From Bacteroidales bacterium (GTDB lineage: Bacteria; Bacteroidota; Bacteroidia; Bacteroidales; Bacteroidaceae): 44,937 nt of DNA. Below are positions 33,844-43,453 of the stretch, piece after piece; the stretch's first letter is position 1; each line of letters begins with the position of its first letter. The position numbers were made by a program, and so were the translations under genes. The stretch is from positions 1 to 44,937 of the forward strand of contig SFIS01000022.1 in the NCBI GenBank assembly GCA_004555245.1. Direction: 5' to 3'. The notes under the pieces are model-generated. The model was not told where the DNA came from. It saw only the letters and a list, made by a program, of their open reading frames with translations, and searched no databases.

Positions 33844-36168
33844 ATGGCAGACGAGGAAAGCAAGAAAACACAGGACGAGGAAATGGTTGACGAAGCATTT
33901 CGCCAGCTGCTCGACTGCTACATCAATTCACCGCACAGACGCAAGGTGGATATCATAACGAAGGCATACAACTTCGCTTGTCATGCCCATCGTGGCGTGA
34001 GACGCCTTTCGGGCGAGCCGTATATCATGCACCCGCTGGCTGTAGCACTCATAGCCTGCAAGGAGATGGGGCTCGGTTCGACAAGCATCTGTGCCGCACT
34101 GCTGCACGATGTCGTCGAAGACACAGACTATACCGTAGATGACATAGAGAACATCTTCGGGCAGAAAGTGGCACAGATTGTCGATGGCCTGACAAAAATC
34201 TCAGGCGGGATATTCGGCGACAAAGCGTCGGCACAGGCAGAGAACTTCAAGAAGCTGCTGCTCACGATGAGCGATGACATACGGGTCATACTCATCAAGA
34301 TATGCGACCGTCTGCACAACATGCGCACCCTGGCCTCGCAGCCCGCCAACAAACAATACAAGATAGCAGGCGAGACACTGTACATCTACGCCCCTCTTGC
34401 CAACCGTCTGGGTCTTAACAAGATAAAGACAGAGCTTGAAGACCTCAGCTTCAGATACGAACACCCGGAAGAATACAGCAACATCTGCCGTAAGCTGAAA
34501 TCAACGCAGGACAAACGCGACCAGCTGTTCGACGAGTTCACGATCCCCATTCGCGCCGCCCTCGACAAGATGGGCGTCAACTACGAGATAAAAGCCCGCG
34601 TCAAAAGCCCCTACTCCATCTGGAACAAGATGCGCAAGAAGCACGTCACCTTCGACGAGATATACGACATCCTTGCCGTGCGCATCATCTGCACTCCGCA
34701 TGTCCGTGAAGAAGAGATAAACGAATGTTTCCAGATATACGTTGCGATAAGCCAGATTTACGAGGCCCATCCCGACCGTCTGCGCGACTGGCTGAACCAT
34801 CCGAAAGCCAACGGCTATCAGGCGTTGCACGTCACACTGATGTCACACACCGGACGCTGGATAGAAGTGCAGATACGCTCCGACCACATGGACGAAGTGG
34901 CAGAGCAGGGCTTTGCCGCACACTGGAAATACAAAGACGGCTCCGGCAGCTCGGAAGACGAGCGCGACAGAGAGCTCAACGACTGGCTGCGCACGATAAA
35001 GGAAATCCTCGACGACCCGCAGCCGGATGCCATGGACTTCCTTGACGCAATAAAACTGAACCTCTTTGCAAGCGAGATATTCGTCTTCACCCCGAAAGGC
35101 GACATCTTCACAATGCCTGCGGGATGCACCGCACTGGATTTCGCATACAACATACACACTTTTCTCGGCAGCCACTGCATAGGGGCGAAAGTGAACCACA
35201 AACTCGTGCCGCTAAGCCACAAGCTGCAGTCTGGCGACCAGGTGGAAATCCTTACATCAAAGGCACAGCACATCTCGCCCGAATGGCTGAACTTCGTCTC
35301 CACGGCAAAAGCGAGGGGAAAGATACAGGCACAACTCAACAAGGAGGAGAAAGAGACAAGACGCCAGGGCGAACAGATTCTAAGAGAATGGTTCGGAAAG
35401 CACGGTCTCGACATGACGACATCATTCCTCGACAAGCTGTGTGCCATGAAGGACATCACGAAACACGAGAAGCTCTTCCTTGAGGTAGGGCGCAACAACG
35501 TGAGACTGAATGACGCCGTAATCAACGAACTCACAGGAAAGAAGTCCTCACAGACAGAGAAAGTGTCGTGGCGCAAATTCGTGCCATCGTTCATCAGCGG
35601 CGAAGGTCGGAAATCGAAAAAGCCAAAGCAACCTGAAACATCTCCTCCCGCCGACCCCTCTGCCCTCGCCGGAACTATAATAGACAACGAGGGGAAATAC
35701 AAGACCCTCAACACATTCAACAAGAAAGCGCCGGTCTTTGTCAAAGAAGACAACATCTCGTATTTCGTCTTTGACAACTGCTGCAGTGTCATTCCGGGCG
35801 ATGACGTACTCGGATACATCAACGAGAAAGGACACATACACATCCATCAGCGCGACTGCAAGGTGGCGGTGAAGCTGAAGTCAAGTTACGGCAACCGCAT
35901 CATCGATGTCAGATGGGACATGCACAAGACGATGCTCTTCATTGCAAGCATACATGTCAGAGGCATCGACCGCATCGGGCTGCTCAACGACGTGACACAC
36001 GTCTTCTCCTCAGAGTTGCAGCTCAACATCATGAAAGTGAACATCGACTGCATGGACGGCATCTTCGACGCACACTTCTCGTTCAGAGTACATGACAAAG
36101 ACGAGGTAGAACACATCATACAGATGCTGCGCGAGATTCCCGACCTTCAGGAAGCGGCGCGCGAATGA
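33844..36168 (+). CDS. bifunctional (p)ppGpp synthetase/hydrolase (RelA/SpoT homologue)
   Basis: A 774-residue RSH enzyme. Order: HD hydrolase with HDVVEDTDYT at about 88-97, synthetase domain with RVKSPYSIWNKMRKKH near 250 and GYQALHVTLMSHTGRWIEVQ near 325, TGS domain near 415-475, and a C-terminal ACT domain (about 700-770). The intact HDxxED motif means hydrolase activity is expected; both activities are likely, as in the single long RSH of many bacteria. Signals nutrient limitation. Bacteroidetes commonly have two long RSH genes; I cannot say which is here. Confidence 0.92.
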   Translation: MADEESKKTQDEEMVDEAFRQLLDCYINSPHRRKVDIITKAYNFACHAHRGVRRLSGEPYIMHPLAVALIACKEMGLGSTSICAALLHDVVEDTDYTVDDIENIFGQKVAQIVDGLTKISGGIFGDKASAQAENFKKLLLTMSDDIRVILIKICDRLHNMRTLASQPANKQYKIAGETLYIYAPLANRLGLNKIKTELEDLSFRYEHPEEYSNICRKLKSTQDKRDQLFDEFTIPIRAALDKMGVNYEIKARVKSPYSIWNKMRKKHVTFDEIYDILAVRIICTPHVREEEINECFQIYVAISQIYEAHPDRLRDWLNHPKANGYQALHVTLMSHTGRWIEVQIRSDHMDEVAEQGFAAHWKYKDGSGSSEDERDRELNDWLRTIKEILDDPQPDAMDFLDAIKLNLFASEIFVFTPKGDIFTMPAGCTALDFAYNIHTFLGSHCIGAKVNHKLVPLSHKLQSGDQVEILTSKAQHISPEWLNFVSTAKARGKIQAQLNKEEKETRRQGEQILREWFGKHGLDMTTSFLDKLCAMKDITKHEKLFLEVGRNNVRLNDAVINELTGKKSSQTEKVSWRKFVPSFISGEGRKSKKPKQPETSPPADPSALAGTIIDNEGKYKTLNTFNKKAPVFVKEDNISYFVFDNCCSVIPGDDVLGYINEKGHIHIHQRDCKVAVKLKSSYGNRIIDVRWDMHKTMLFIASIHVRGIDRIGLLNDVTHVFSSELQLNIMKVNIDCMDGIFDAHFSFRVHDKDEVEHIIQMLREIPDLQEAARE

Positions 36169-36383
36169 GGTTTTCCACACCCACTGCCTGCCTCCACGCC
36201 AGCGTCTTCGCAACAAGAAATGCAGCAGCCTGCCATTCCAGCCACCGGTGTCCCTGCCGCCACGAGCCATCCTCCCCGCCCGCTGTCAGCAATCCGCTCT
36301 GCCTCTAACCCCAGGCCATCTGTCAGGCCACATGCACGACAAACATCACACAACCCCATATACACACACAAATGTCACACATC
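36169..36383. other. RSH-pectinesterase spacer
   Basis: About 215 bases of GC-rich, C-biased DNA with no recognisable gene or promoter box; it separates the RSH gene from the pectinesterase gene. Confidence 0.4.
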
Positions 36384-37355
36384 ATGAAACGAACCCTTCT
36401 TCTGCTCTTCCTCTCCGTCACGGCGGCGGGAGCAGTGTCAGCAGCAAACAAATATGACAATCCCGACACACTTTTCGTATCGCGCGACGGCACATGCGAG
36501 TTCCGCAACATCGCTGATGCCGTAGAGGTATGCCGCGCCTTCATGGAGTATCACAAGGTCATCTTCGTGAAGAACGGCATCTACAAAGAGAAGCTCGAGA
36601 TTCCCACATGGCTCACAAACATCACTTTCGATGATCACGCCAATGTCCCGCTCCTCTCCACAGGCAAGCCGATGGGCACCTTCCGCACCTATACAGTAAA
36701 GGTGACAGGCTCTGACATCACGTTCAGCAACATCACCGTCCGCAACAATTCAGCCCGTCTCGGGCAGGCCGTAGCCCTTCATGTCGAGGGCGACCGCTGC
36801 GCCTTCGTCAATTGCCGCTTCCTCGGACACCAGGACACGATATACACCGGCCGCGGCGGCGCGCGGCAGTATTTCCGCGACTGCTACATCGAGGGCACGA
36901 CAGATTTCATCTTCGGTCCGTCAACGGTATGGTTCGAGAATTGCGACATCGTCAACAAGAGCGACTCGTACGTCACCGCCGCCTCTACCCCGCGTGACGT
37001 ACCTTACGGATATATCTTCAACAGATGCCGCATCAGATGTCTCGAAGGCGAGAGTGCGCTTGAGAGCAACAAGTCACAGCCCATTACGAAATGCTATCTC
37101 GGACGTCCGTGGCGTCCATACGCCTACACTCTCTTCATGAACTGCGACCTCGGGAAGCATATCCTTTCCAAAGGCTGGCACAACTGGGGCAACGCCATGA
37201 ACGAGCAGACGGCACGATATTTCGAATACAATAACACCGGCGACGGAGCCTCGACAGAAGGCAGGGTGTCGTGGGCACGGCAGCTTACCCAGCGCGAAGC
37301 ACGCGGGATAACCCCGGCGGTAGTGTTTGGAGGCGACACCGCATGGCTTCCATAA
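36384..37355 (+). CDS. pectin methylesterase (CE8)
   Basis: A 323-residue exported enzyme: signal peptide to about residue 21 (FLSVTAAGAVSA), then the right-handed beta-helix of carbohydrate esterase 8. The substrate-site motifs are present: VKNGIYKEKLEIP, the catalytic-region GHQDTIYTGRGGARQYFRDC with QDT, EGTTDFIFGPSTVWFEN with DFIFG, and YLGRPWRPYAYT. It removes methyl groups from pectin, giving methanol and pectate, in the periplasm or at the surface. It fits a plant-glycan-degrading gut or rumen organism. It stands alone, not in a polysaccharide utilisation locus in this window. Confidence 0.93.
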   Translation: MKRTLLLLFLSVTAAGAVSAANKYDNPDTLFVSRDGTCEFRNIADAVEVCRAFMEYHKVIFVKNGIYKEKLEIPTWLTNITFDDHANVPLLSTGKPMGTFRTYTVKVTGSDITFSNITVRNNSARLGQAVALHVEGDRCAFVNCRFLGHQDTIYTGRGGARQYFRDCYIEGTTDFIFGPSTVWFENCDIVNKSDSYVTAASTPRDVPYGYIFNRCRIRCLEGESALESNKSQPITKCYLGRPWRPYAYTLFMNCDLGKHILSKGWHNWGNAMNEQTARYFEYNNTGDGASTEGRVSWARQLTQREARGITPAVVFGGDTAWLP

Positions 37356-37365
37356 CTTGCGTGCC

Positions 37366-38553
37366 ATGACGGCTCCCGAATCTCTTCCGCCACTTTGGAA
37401 CGGCGGTTACACACGGGCATGGGCAGCAAACTTCCTGCTATATTTCGCCTTCATGCTCATCGTGCCCATCCTCCCTATCTATCTCAGCGACACATACGGT
37501 GCAGGCAAGCACACGATAGGCTTTGTGCTCTCGGGCTACACCGTCAGCATCATGCTCATACGCCCCTTCAGCGGCTATCTCGTCGATTGTTTCGACCGTC
37601 GCCGCATCCTGCTTCTCTTCTACGGCATGGCGTTCCTGTTCTGCGGCCTGTATCTCATAGGCGGCTCGCTGATAGTCTTTACCGTCATCCGCACGCTGCA
37701 CGGAGCGCCCTTCGGCGCCACCGTGATAGCAAACAGCACAGTGGCTATCGACGCCCTGCATCCATCGCGTCGCGCCGAGGGTATAGGCTACTACGGTCTT
37801 TCAAACAATCTCGCCACAGCCCTGAGCCCCTCGGCAGGCATTATGGTCTATGAGTTGACGGGCAATTTCGACATCCTCTTCCTGCTCTCCATGGCAGCGG
37901 CCGGAGCCGGCTATGCCGTTGCCTCGGGCATCCGCCTCCGCACTCGGCAACCGGTGAAACGCGAGCCAGTCTCGTTCGACCGTTTCTTCCTCCTCGCCGG
38001 ATGGCGGCAGGCAGTCATCATCTGCTGCTTCGGGCTCAGCTACGGTGTCCTCTCCACATATCTCGCCATCTACGGCAAGGAGCGTATCGGCATCACAGGC
38101 GGCACAGGCTTGTATTTCATGATTCTCTCAATAGGCCTGATGCTCTCGCGCCTGCAGGGCGGCAAGGCTCTCAAGGCGGGCAGGGTGTCCCACAACGCAG
38201 CAATGGGCGTTTCCGTGTCCGTATTCGGATACATACTCTTCGCCGCCGTCCCCGACCTCTGGGCATACTACACGTCGGCGTTGGTCATCGGCTTGGGCAA
38301 CGGACACATGTTCCCCGCCGTACAGACGATGTTCATCAACCTTGCGCCCAACAGCCGCCGCGGCACAGCCAACTCCACGCTCTACACCGGCTGGGATGCG
38401 GGCGTAGGTCTCGGTGTCTTCTTCGGCGGCATCCTTGCCGAGCTCTACGGCTACAGCAGCGCCTTTGCCATGGGAGCCGCCGTCAATCTCCTCGGGGTGA
38501 TATTCTTCTTCACCCATGTCCGCCCGGCATACGAGCGCGACAAACTGAGATAG
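37366..38553 (+). CDS. MFS transporter
   Basis: A 395-residue transporter with 12 predicted helices. The first begins FLLYFAFMLIVPILPIYLSDTYGAG, followed by the loop motif DCFDRRRILLLFYG typical of MFS loop 2-3 and the second-half counterpart GLGNGHMFPAVQTMFINLAP. The closest pattern is the drug/sugar-efflux type (YfcJ-like); the substrate is not known. The start at 37366 leaves a 10-base gap after the pectinesterase stop; an earlier in-frame start at 37327 would overlap it. Confidence 0.85.
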   Translation: MTAPESLPPLWNGGYTRAWAANFLLYFAFMLIVPILPIYLSDTYGAGKHTIGFVLSGYTVSIMLIRPFSGYLVDCFDRRRILLLFYGMAFLFCGLYLIGGSLIVFTVIRTLHGAPFGATVIANSTVAIDALHPSRRAEGIGYYGLSNNLATALSPSAGIMVYELTGNFDILFLLSMAAAGAGYAVASGIRLRTRQPVKREPVSFDRFFLLAGWRQAVIICCFGLSYGVLSTYLAIYGKERIGITGGTGLYFMILSIGLMLSRLQGGKALKAGRVSHNAAMGVSVSVFGYILFAAVPDLWAYYTSALVIGLGNGHMFPAVQTMFINLAPNSRRGTANSTLYTGWDAGVGLGVFFGGILAELYGYSSAFAMGAAVNLLGVIFFFTHVRPAYERDKLR

Positions 38554-38620
38554 CCTGAGCCCCGCAGGCACGCCGTACTTCACACGTCCATCCATACACA
38601 AATCACCAAACCGACAATAT

Positions 38621-38968
38621 ATGGCACTCAACACCAACAAGAACCTGAAGCTCTACTATTCCATCAAGGAAGTCTCGCAGATGTTCAACGTCTCCGAGAG
38701 CCTTCTGCGCTATTGGGAGACAGAGTTCCCGACGCTTCGTCCCAAGACGACATCCAGCAAGGTGCGCCAGTACAGCGATGCCGACATCCGGCAAGTGCGC
38801 AACATCTACAACCTCGTAAAAGTCAGAGGGTTCAAGATTGCCGCCGCCCGTAAGATTATCAGCAAGAACCCCACCAGAATCGACCGCAGCTCTGACGTTC
38901 TCAGTACGCTTCTCTCCATCCGCGATCAGCTCAAGGACATGAAGAAACAACTGGAGCGGCTGTCATAA
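38621..38968 (+). CDS. MerR-family transcriptional regulator
   Basis: A 115-residue protein with the MerR winged helix-turn-helix: YYSIKEVSQMFNVSESLLRY, WETEFPTLRPKTTSSKVRQY and DADIRQVRNIYNLVKVRGF, followed by a coiled-coil tail (LLSIRDQLKDMKKQLERLS). The short effector tail has no Cys cluster or known ligand pocket, so the target is unknown; small MerR proteins like this are widely kept in Bacteroidetes. Confidence 0.88.
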   Translation: MALNTNKNLKLYYSIKEVSQMFNVSESLLRYWETEFPTLRPKTTSSKVRQYSDADIRQVRNIYNLVKVRGFKIAAARKIISKNPTRIDRSSDVLSTLLSIRDQLKDMKKQLERLS

Positions 38969-39189
38969 TGCCGTCCGGGACATCCGGCAATATTCCTGGC
39001 TGCCAAAGCCCGCCGCGCCGCCGCCCGCCGTACCCCTACAGCCATACGGCGGCTGCCATGTCATGCCGTGTGCGGTGACGAATCCGGCAAGGCAACGGAA
39101 GCCGGGACAAAGCCCGGGACATACAAAAGACAAAGACAACGACAACAATAGCATTAGCAAGACGAAACAAAACAACAAACATACACTAT

Positions 39190-41634
39190 ATGATGACAGC
39201 AAATGAAATACGCGACTCGTTCAAGAAATATTTCGAGTCGAAAGGCCATGCCATTGTGCCCAGTGCGCCAATGGTGGTAAAAGACGACCCCACACTGATG
39301 TTCACCAATGCGGGCATGAACCAATGGAAAGACATCATCCTCGGCACCCGCGACCCCGAACCGCGCCGTCGTGCCGATTCGCAGAAATGTCTCCGCGTGT
39401 CTGGCAAGCACAACGACCTTGAAGAAGTCGGTCACGACACCTACCATCACACGATGTTCGAGATGCTGGGCAACTGGTCTTTCGGCGACTATTTCAAGGA
39501 GGGAGCCATCGACATGGCATGGGAGTATCTTGTCGATGTGCTGAAGCTCAACCCCGCCGACCTCTACGTCACAGTCTTCGAGGGCGATGCCGGCGAAGGT
39601 CTCTCACGCGACGACGAGGCGGAGAGCTACTGGCTGAAGCACGTCCCTGCCGACCATATCATCAACGGCAACAAACACGACAACTTCTGGGAGATGGGCG
39701 ACACCGGTCCCTGCGGACCCTGTTCGGAGATACACCTCGACAGCCGCACTCCCGAAGAGAAAGCCCTCGTCCCCGGGCGCGAGCTTGTCAACAAGGACAA
39801 CCCGCAGGTTATAGAGATCTGGAACATCGTCTTCATGCAGTACAACCGCAAGGCAGACACCACCCTCGAGCCCCTCTCCATGAACGTCATCGACACCGGC
39901 ATGGGCTTCGAGCGTCTCGTGCGTGCCATCCAGGGCAAACACTCCAACTACGACACCGACATCTTCCAGCCCGTCATCAAAGAGATATCCCGTCTGTCAG
40001 GCCTGCCCTACGGCGAGAAAGAAGAGACTGACGTCGCCATGCGCGTCATCGCCGACCATCTCCGTGCCGTAGCCTTCTCCATCGCCGACGGCCAGCTGCC
40101 GTCCAATGCGAAAGCAGGCTACGTCATCCGCCGCATCCTCCGCCGCGCAGTCCGCTACGCCTACACCTTCCTCAACCAGAAAGAGGCGTTCATCTACAAG
40201 CTTCTTCCCGTCCTCATCACCGAGATGGGACCCTCATATCCCGAGCTTCCCGCCCAGCGCCAGCTCATAGGCAAAGTGATGAAAGAAGAAGAAGATTCCT
40301 TCCTCCGCACTCTCGACAAAGGCATCACCATGCTCTCCGAGGCTATTGAAGAGCTGAAGTCAGACGGCAAGACAGTCCTCGACGGCGCCAGCGCCTTCCG
40401 TCTCTTCGACACCTTCGGCTTCCCCCTCGACCTCACCCAGCTCATCTGTCGCGAGGCAGGCATCACTGTCGATGAAGCCGCTTTCAATGTCCAGATGGAA
40501 GCACAGAAAGCCCGCGCCCGCAACGCCGCACAGGTAGAGAACGGCGACTGGGTTGCCGTAGGGCAGGCAGACATCAATCAGGAGCAGCGGTTCGTAGGCT
40601 ACGACTACAGCGAACACACATGCCGCATCATACGCTACCGCATGGTGCGCCAGAAGAAGAAGACCTACTACGAGCTTGTACTCGACAACACACCGTTCTA
40701 CGGTGAGATGGGCGGACAGGTGGGCGACACCGGCGTGCTCGTCAACGGCAACGAGACAGTCAATATCCTCGACACGAAGCGCGAGAACGGACAGAGCATA
40801 CACATCGTCACCACACTGCCCGCAGACATGGAGGCAGAGTTCATGGCATGTGTCAATACCGACAGCCGCGAGGCGAGTGCAGCCAACCACACCGCCACCC
40901 ACCTGCTCGACTACGCGCTGAAGCAGGTGCTTGGCGACCATGTAGAGCAGAAAGGCTCCTACGTCTCGCCCGACACGCTGCGCTTCGACTTCTCGCATTT
41001 CGAGAAAGTCAGCGACGAACAGCTGCGCGAAGTAGAGCGCCTCGTCAACAGCATGATACGTCAGGACATACACATCGACGAACACCGCGACATGCCAATA
41101 GCCGATGCAAAAGAACTCGGTGCCGTAGCGCTCTTCGGCGAGAAATACGGCGATCGCGTGCGTGTCATCAAGTTCGGTCCCTCCGTTGAGTTCTGCGGCG
41201 GCATACACGCCAGCTCTACCGGCCGCATCGGCATGTTCAAGATTCTCTCCGAGGCAAGCGTGGCGGCAGGCATACGCCGCATCGAGGCTGCGACGGGCAG
41301 AAACTGGGAAGAGCGCACCTACGAACTCGAAGACAGCATGCGTGCCCTACGCTCTCTCTTCAACAACGCCAAGGACCTGCACGCCACCATCGAGAAGTTC
41401 CTCAACGAGAATGCCGACCTCAAGAGGCAGGTAGAGGCATTCCAGCAGCAGCAGGTTGAACGTCTGAAGAAAGACCTCATCGCCAAAGCGGTGAAGAAAG
41501 GCGACATCACCATCGTCAAAGCCGTTGTCATGCTCGATGCCGCACCGGCAAAAGACCTTGTCTTCAAGATTCGCGAGGCCATTCCGGAAAAGCTCATCTG
41601 CGTTGTGGGAGCGACAAGTCAGGGCCGCCCCTAA
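39190..41634 (+). CDS. alaS: alanyl-tRNA synthetase, 3' end disrupted
   Basis: An 814-residue AlaRS with catalytic class II core (FTNAGMNQWKDIILG, GHDTYHHTMFEMLGNWSFGDYF), the tRNA-binding region, the editing domain with NHTATHLLDYALKQ and CGGIHASSTGRIGMF, and the start of the C-terminal DHHA1 region. The reading stops at 41632-41634 after CVVGATSQGRP. The family continues for about 60 more residues; 35 of them, with the glycine-rich motif, survive just downstream in another frame (41631-41741). So about 25 codons and the frame are lost, by my comparison with family length (about 875). The core is intact and the stop is near the end, so the protein may still work. Confidence 0.93.
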   Translation: MMTANEIRDSFKKYFESKGHAIVPSAPMVVKDDPTLMFTNAGMNQWKDIILGTRDPEPRRRADSQKCLRVSGKHNDLEEVGHDTYHHTMFEMLGNWSFGDYFKEGAIDMAWEYLVDVLKLNPADLYVTVFEGDAGEGLSRDDEAESYWLKHVPADHIINGNKHDNFWEMGDTGPCGPCSEIHLDSRTPEEKALVPGRELVNKDNPQVIEIWNIVFMQYNRKADTTLEPLSMNVIDTGMGFERLVRAIQGKHSNYDTDIFQPVIKEISRLSGLPYGEKEETDVAMRVIADHLRAVAFSIADGQLPSNAKAGYVIRRILRRAVRYAYTFLNQKEAFIYKLLPVLITEMGPSYPELPAQRQLIGKVMKEEEDSFLRTLDKGITMLSEAIEELKSDGKTVLDGASAFRLFDTFGFPLDLTQLICREAGITVDEAAFNVQMEAQKARARNAAQVENGDWVAVGQADINQEQRFVGYDYSEHTCRIIRYRMVRQKKKTYYELVLDNTPFYGEMGGQVGDTGVLVNGNETVNILDTKRENGQSIHIVTTLPADMEAEFMACVNTDSREASAANHTATHLLDYALKQVLGDHVEQKGSYVSPDTLRFDFSHFEKVSDEQLREVERLVNSMIRQDIHIDEHRDMPIADAKELGAVALFGEKYGDRVRVIKFGPSVEFCGGIHASSTGRIGMFKILSEASVAAGIRRIEAATGRNWEERTYELEDSMRALRSLFNNAKDLHATIEKFLNENADLKRQVEAFQQQQVERLKKDLIAKAVKKGDITIVKAVVMLDAAPAKDLVFKIREAIPEKLICVVGATSQGRP

Positions 41635-41741
41635 TCCAGGGCGGCGGTGGCGGACAGCCACATTTCGCTCAGGCGGGCGGAAAGAACGTTGACGGCATAA
41701 AGGCTGCCGTTGACAAGGTCGTAGAACTCATCAAAGAATAA
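41631..41741 (+). pseudogene. alaS: orphan C-terminal codons of alaS
   Basis: In the frame one base before that of alaS, LIQGGGGGQPHFAQAGGK and NVDGIKAAVDKVVELIKE run to a stop at 41739-41741. These 35 codons are the normal end of the AlaRS C-terminal domain. The reading overlaps the premature TAA of alaS, which marks the lesion between positions about 41628 and 41634. Confidence 0.88.
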
Positions 41742-41780
41742 AGAGGCGGGCAAAGTCCGTCTTGGGCTTTCAGCATTCCC

Positions 41781-41826
41781 GTCAGGCGACAGACCGAAGC
41801 AATGAGGTCTGTCCCTGACTTTTTGT
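41781..41826 (+). terminator. terminator of alaS
   Basis: GTCAGG and GACAGACC (41781-41795) pair with GGTCTGTC and CCTGAC (41806-41819) around one bulged base, followed by TTTTT. It lies about 40 bases past the original alaS stop. Confidence 0.85.
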
Positions 41827-41941
41827 TTCGCAGATATACTTTGCGCACAAGCGGCAGCACGGCTTCCACACTGGCGTTTTCTTTATGCAAAGTACATCTG
41901 CACACGAACACTGAGATTATTGGCATAAAGAGACAACCTTA

Positions 41942-42139
41942 TAAGGTGGGTTCTATAAATGCGCTTTGTCAGATTTTGAGATTGTTTTTGAGGACAAATT
42001 GAAAGTTGGAGAGGGAGCGTAGCGGGCTACGTGACCGATACGACTTGCAATTTGAACCAAAAAGAATCCAAAAGATGGCAAAACGTCAACCCTTAGATGT
42101 TAATAAATTATGCGGTGGGCATTTATAGAACCCACCTTA
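41942..42139. mobile_element. MITE-like element, 198 bp
   Basis: A 21-bp perfect inverted repeat ends the element, with core AAGGTGGGTTCTATAAATGC (41943-41962) and its complement at 42119-42138. Inside, CAAATTG near 41994 faces CAATTTG near 42050, with a small CGTAGC/GCTACG palindrome at the centre. No transposase is encoded. I see no clear target duplication. Size and symmetry fit a non-autonomous element or a large foldback structure. Confidence 0.6.
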
Positions 42140-42152
42140 AAAGATTCCTGAG

Positions 42153-43340
42153 ATGATTGAACAGTTCATAGATTTTGCCAATACATTTGCATATGTATAT
42201 CTGGTTCCTGGAATGACCATAGCATTAGGCTTGTGCTTTTTCTTCATCGCCATCCCTCAATGCCAGTCGCTTGAGTGCTACAAGCGGTCGAGATTCTTGA
42301 TGGGCATAACGTTTGTCATGTATGGCTTGGCGATAATCCTCGAGCAAATAACATTGAAGGGCAGCAGCTCGTCCGGGGTCTTGGCACGTCTCATCATCAT
42401 AGCCATCTCCGTCTCCCAGGCGTTCATGTTCACCTCCACCCTTGTCACCCTCGTAGATATCTCGTATCTCACCGTACGGCGCATCGCGGCAGAAGGTCTG
42501 GTGCTGCTTGCGCTCGTGGTCTCCGCTTTTCATGTCGCGGGGCTTGGCTCCCGGTGGGCAGACGGCGTGCTCTGCGCCATGGTGGCGGGCTATATCGTGC
42601 TGCTCGTCAGATATGTCCGTCTGTTCCGCCGCCGCTACGCCGCCTATGTCCGGTGCATGGACAACTATTTTTCTGACGACGAGACCAAACGCCTGCAGTG
42701 GGTGAGCCGTTCGTTCTATTGCTCGCTCGCTGTCGGCGTGCTCGCTTTGCTGTATTCCTTCAAGCCGTCGGCGCTCACATGCTTGGTCTTCATGTCGGTT
42801 GTCGCTATCTATTACACAACGTTCGGCATCCGGTTCATAAACTACGCTTTTACTTTTTCTCTATATAAGGAAGCCATCGAAGACGCGGCTTCTGAATGCC
42901 AGAACGGACAGCCCGCTCAAGAAGCGGACACGTCTGTCCTGTCAGACAACGCCGGAGAGACAAAAGGTGCGGCACCGCCCGCGCCGGAAGACGAGCAGCT
43001 CATGCGCGACATCGACGAGCTGATGCAGAGAGAGCTTCTTTACAAAAACCCCGGCCTGACAGTCGCCGTCGTCGCCGCCAGGCTGTCGAAGAACCACCGC
43101 ATGGTGTCAGAAGTCATCTCGCGCTGCCACGCCTCCAATTTCAAGAGCTATGTCAACGAGATGAGAATAGCAGAGGCGGTGCGTCTTCTCGCCGACGGCT
43201 GGCTCCACGACCATACGATTGACGCCCTTGCAGAGGAATGCGGATTCTGCAACCGCATCACGTTCTACAGGGTTTTCAAGCGCATAAAAGGTGTCGCGCC
43301 AACAGAGTTTTTGGTAACAGAAAGTGCAGAATGTAACTAA
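42153..43340 (+). CDS. AraC-family regulator with N-terminal membrane domain
   Basis: A 395-residue protein. About six to seven hydrophobic segments fill residues 10-235 (for example VYLVPGMTIALGLCFFFIA and SALTCLVFMSVVAIYYTTFG); a polar linker (250-285) leads to an AraC-type DNA-binding domain (about 300-390) with two helix-turn-helix motifs, including IDALAEECGFCNRITFYRVF and KRIKGVAPTEFLV. Such membrane-bound AraC regulators are common in Bacteroidetes; the signal is unknown. The ATG lies 13 bases after the MITE-like element. The next gene is the FISUMP protein, which may be its target. Confidence 0.85.
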   Translation: MIEQFIDFANTFAYVYLVPGMTIALGLCFFFIAIPQCQSLECYKRSRFLMGITFVMYGLAIILEQITLKGSSSSGVLARLIIIAISVSQAFMFTSTLVTLVDISYLTVRRIAAEGLVLLALVVSAFHVAGLGSRWADGVLCAMVAGYIVLLVRYVRLFRRRYAAYVRCMDNYFSDDETKRLQWVSRSFYCSLAVGVLALLYSFKPSALTCLVFMSVVAIYYTTFGIRFINYAFTFSLYKEAIEDAASECQNGQPAQEADTSVLSDNAGETKGAAPPAPEDEQLMRDIDELMQRELLYKNPGLTVAVVAARLSKNHRMVSEVISRCHASNFKSYVNEMRIAEAVRLLADGWLHDHTIDALAEECGFCNRITFYRVFKRIKGVAPTEFLVTESAECN

Positions 43341-43355
43341 CAACAAGAATAAAGC

Positions 43356-43387
43356 TTTCATAATCAAGATAATATAGTGTAATTTTG
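43356..43387 (+). promoter_or_regulatory. promoter of the FISUMP gene
   Basis: TTTC (43356-43359), 20 bases, TAATTTTG (43380-43387). An 8-base inverted repeat, AGTGTAAT (43376-43383) and ATTACACT (43415-43422), overlaps it. A 13-codon ORF (MNRLLHSSYKKLF, 43404-43445) precedes the gene by 8 bases. Confidence 0.55.
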
Positions 43388-43453
43388 CACAGAATTCTAT
43401 AGCATGAACAGATTATTACACTCATCTTATAAAAAACTTTTTTAAACTTGATT

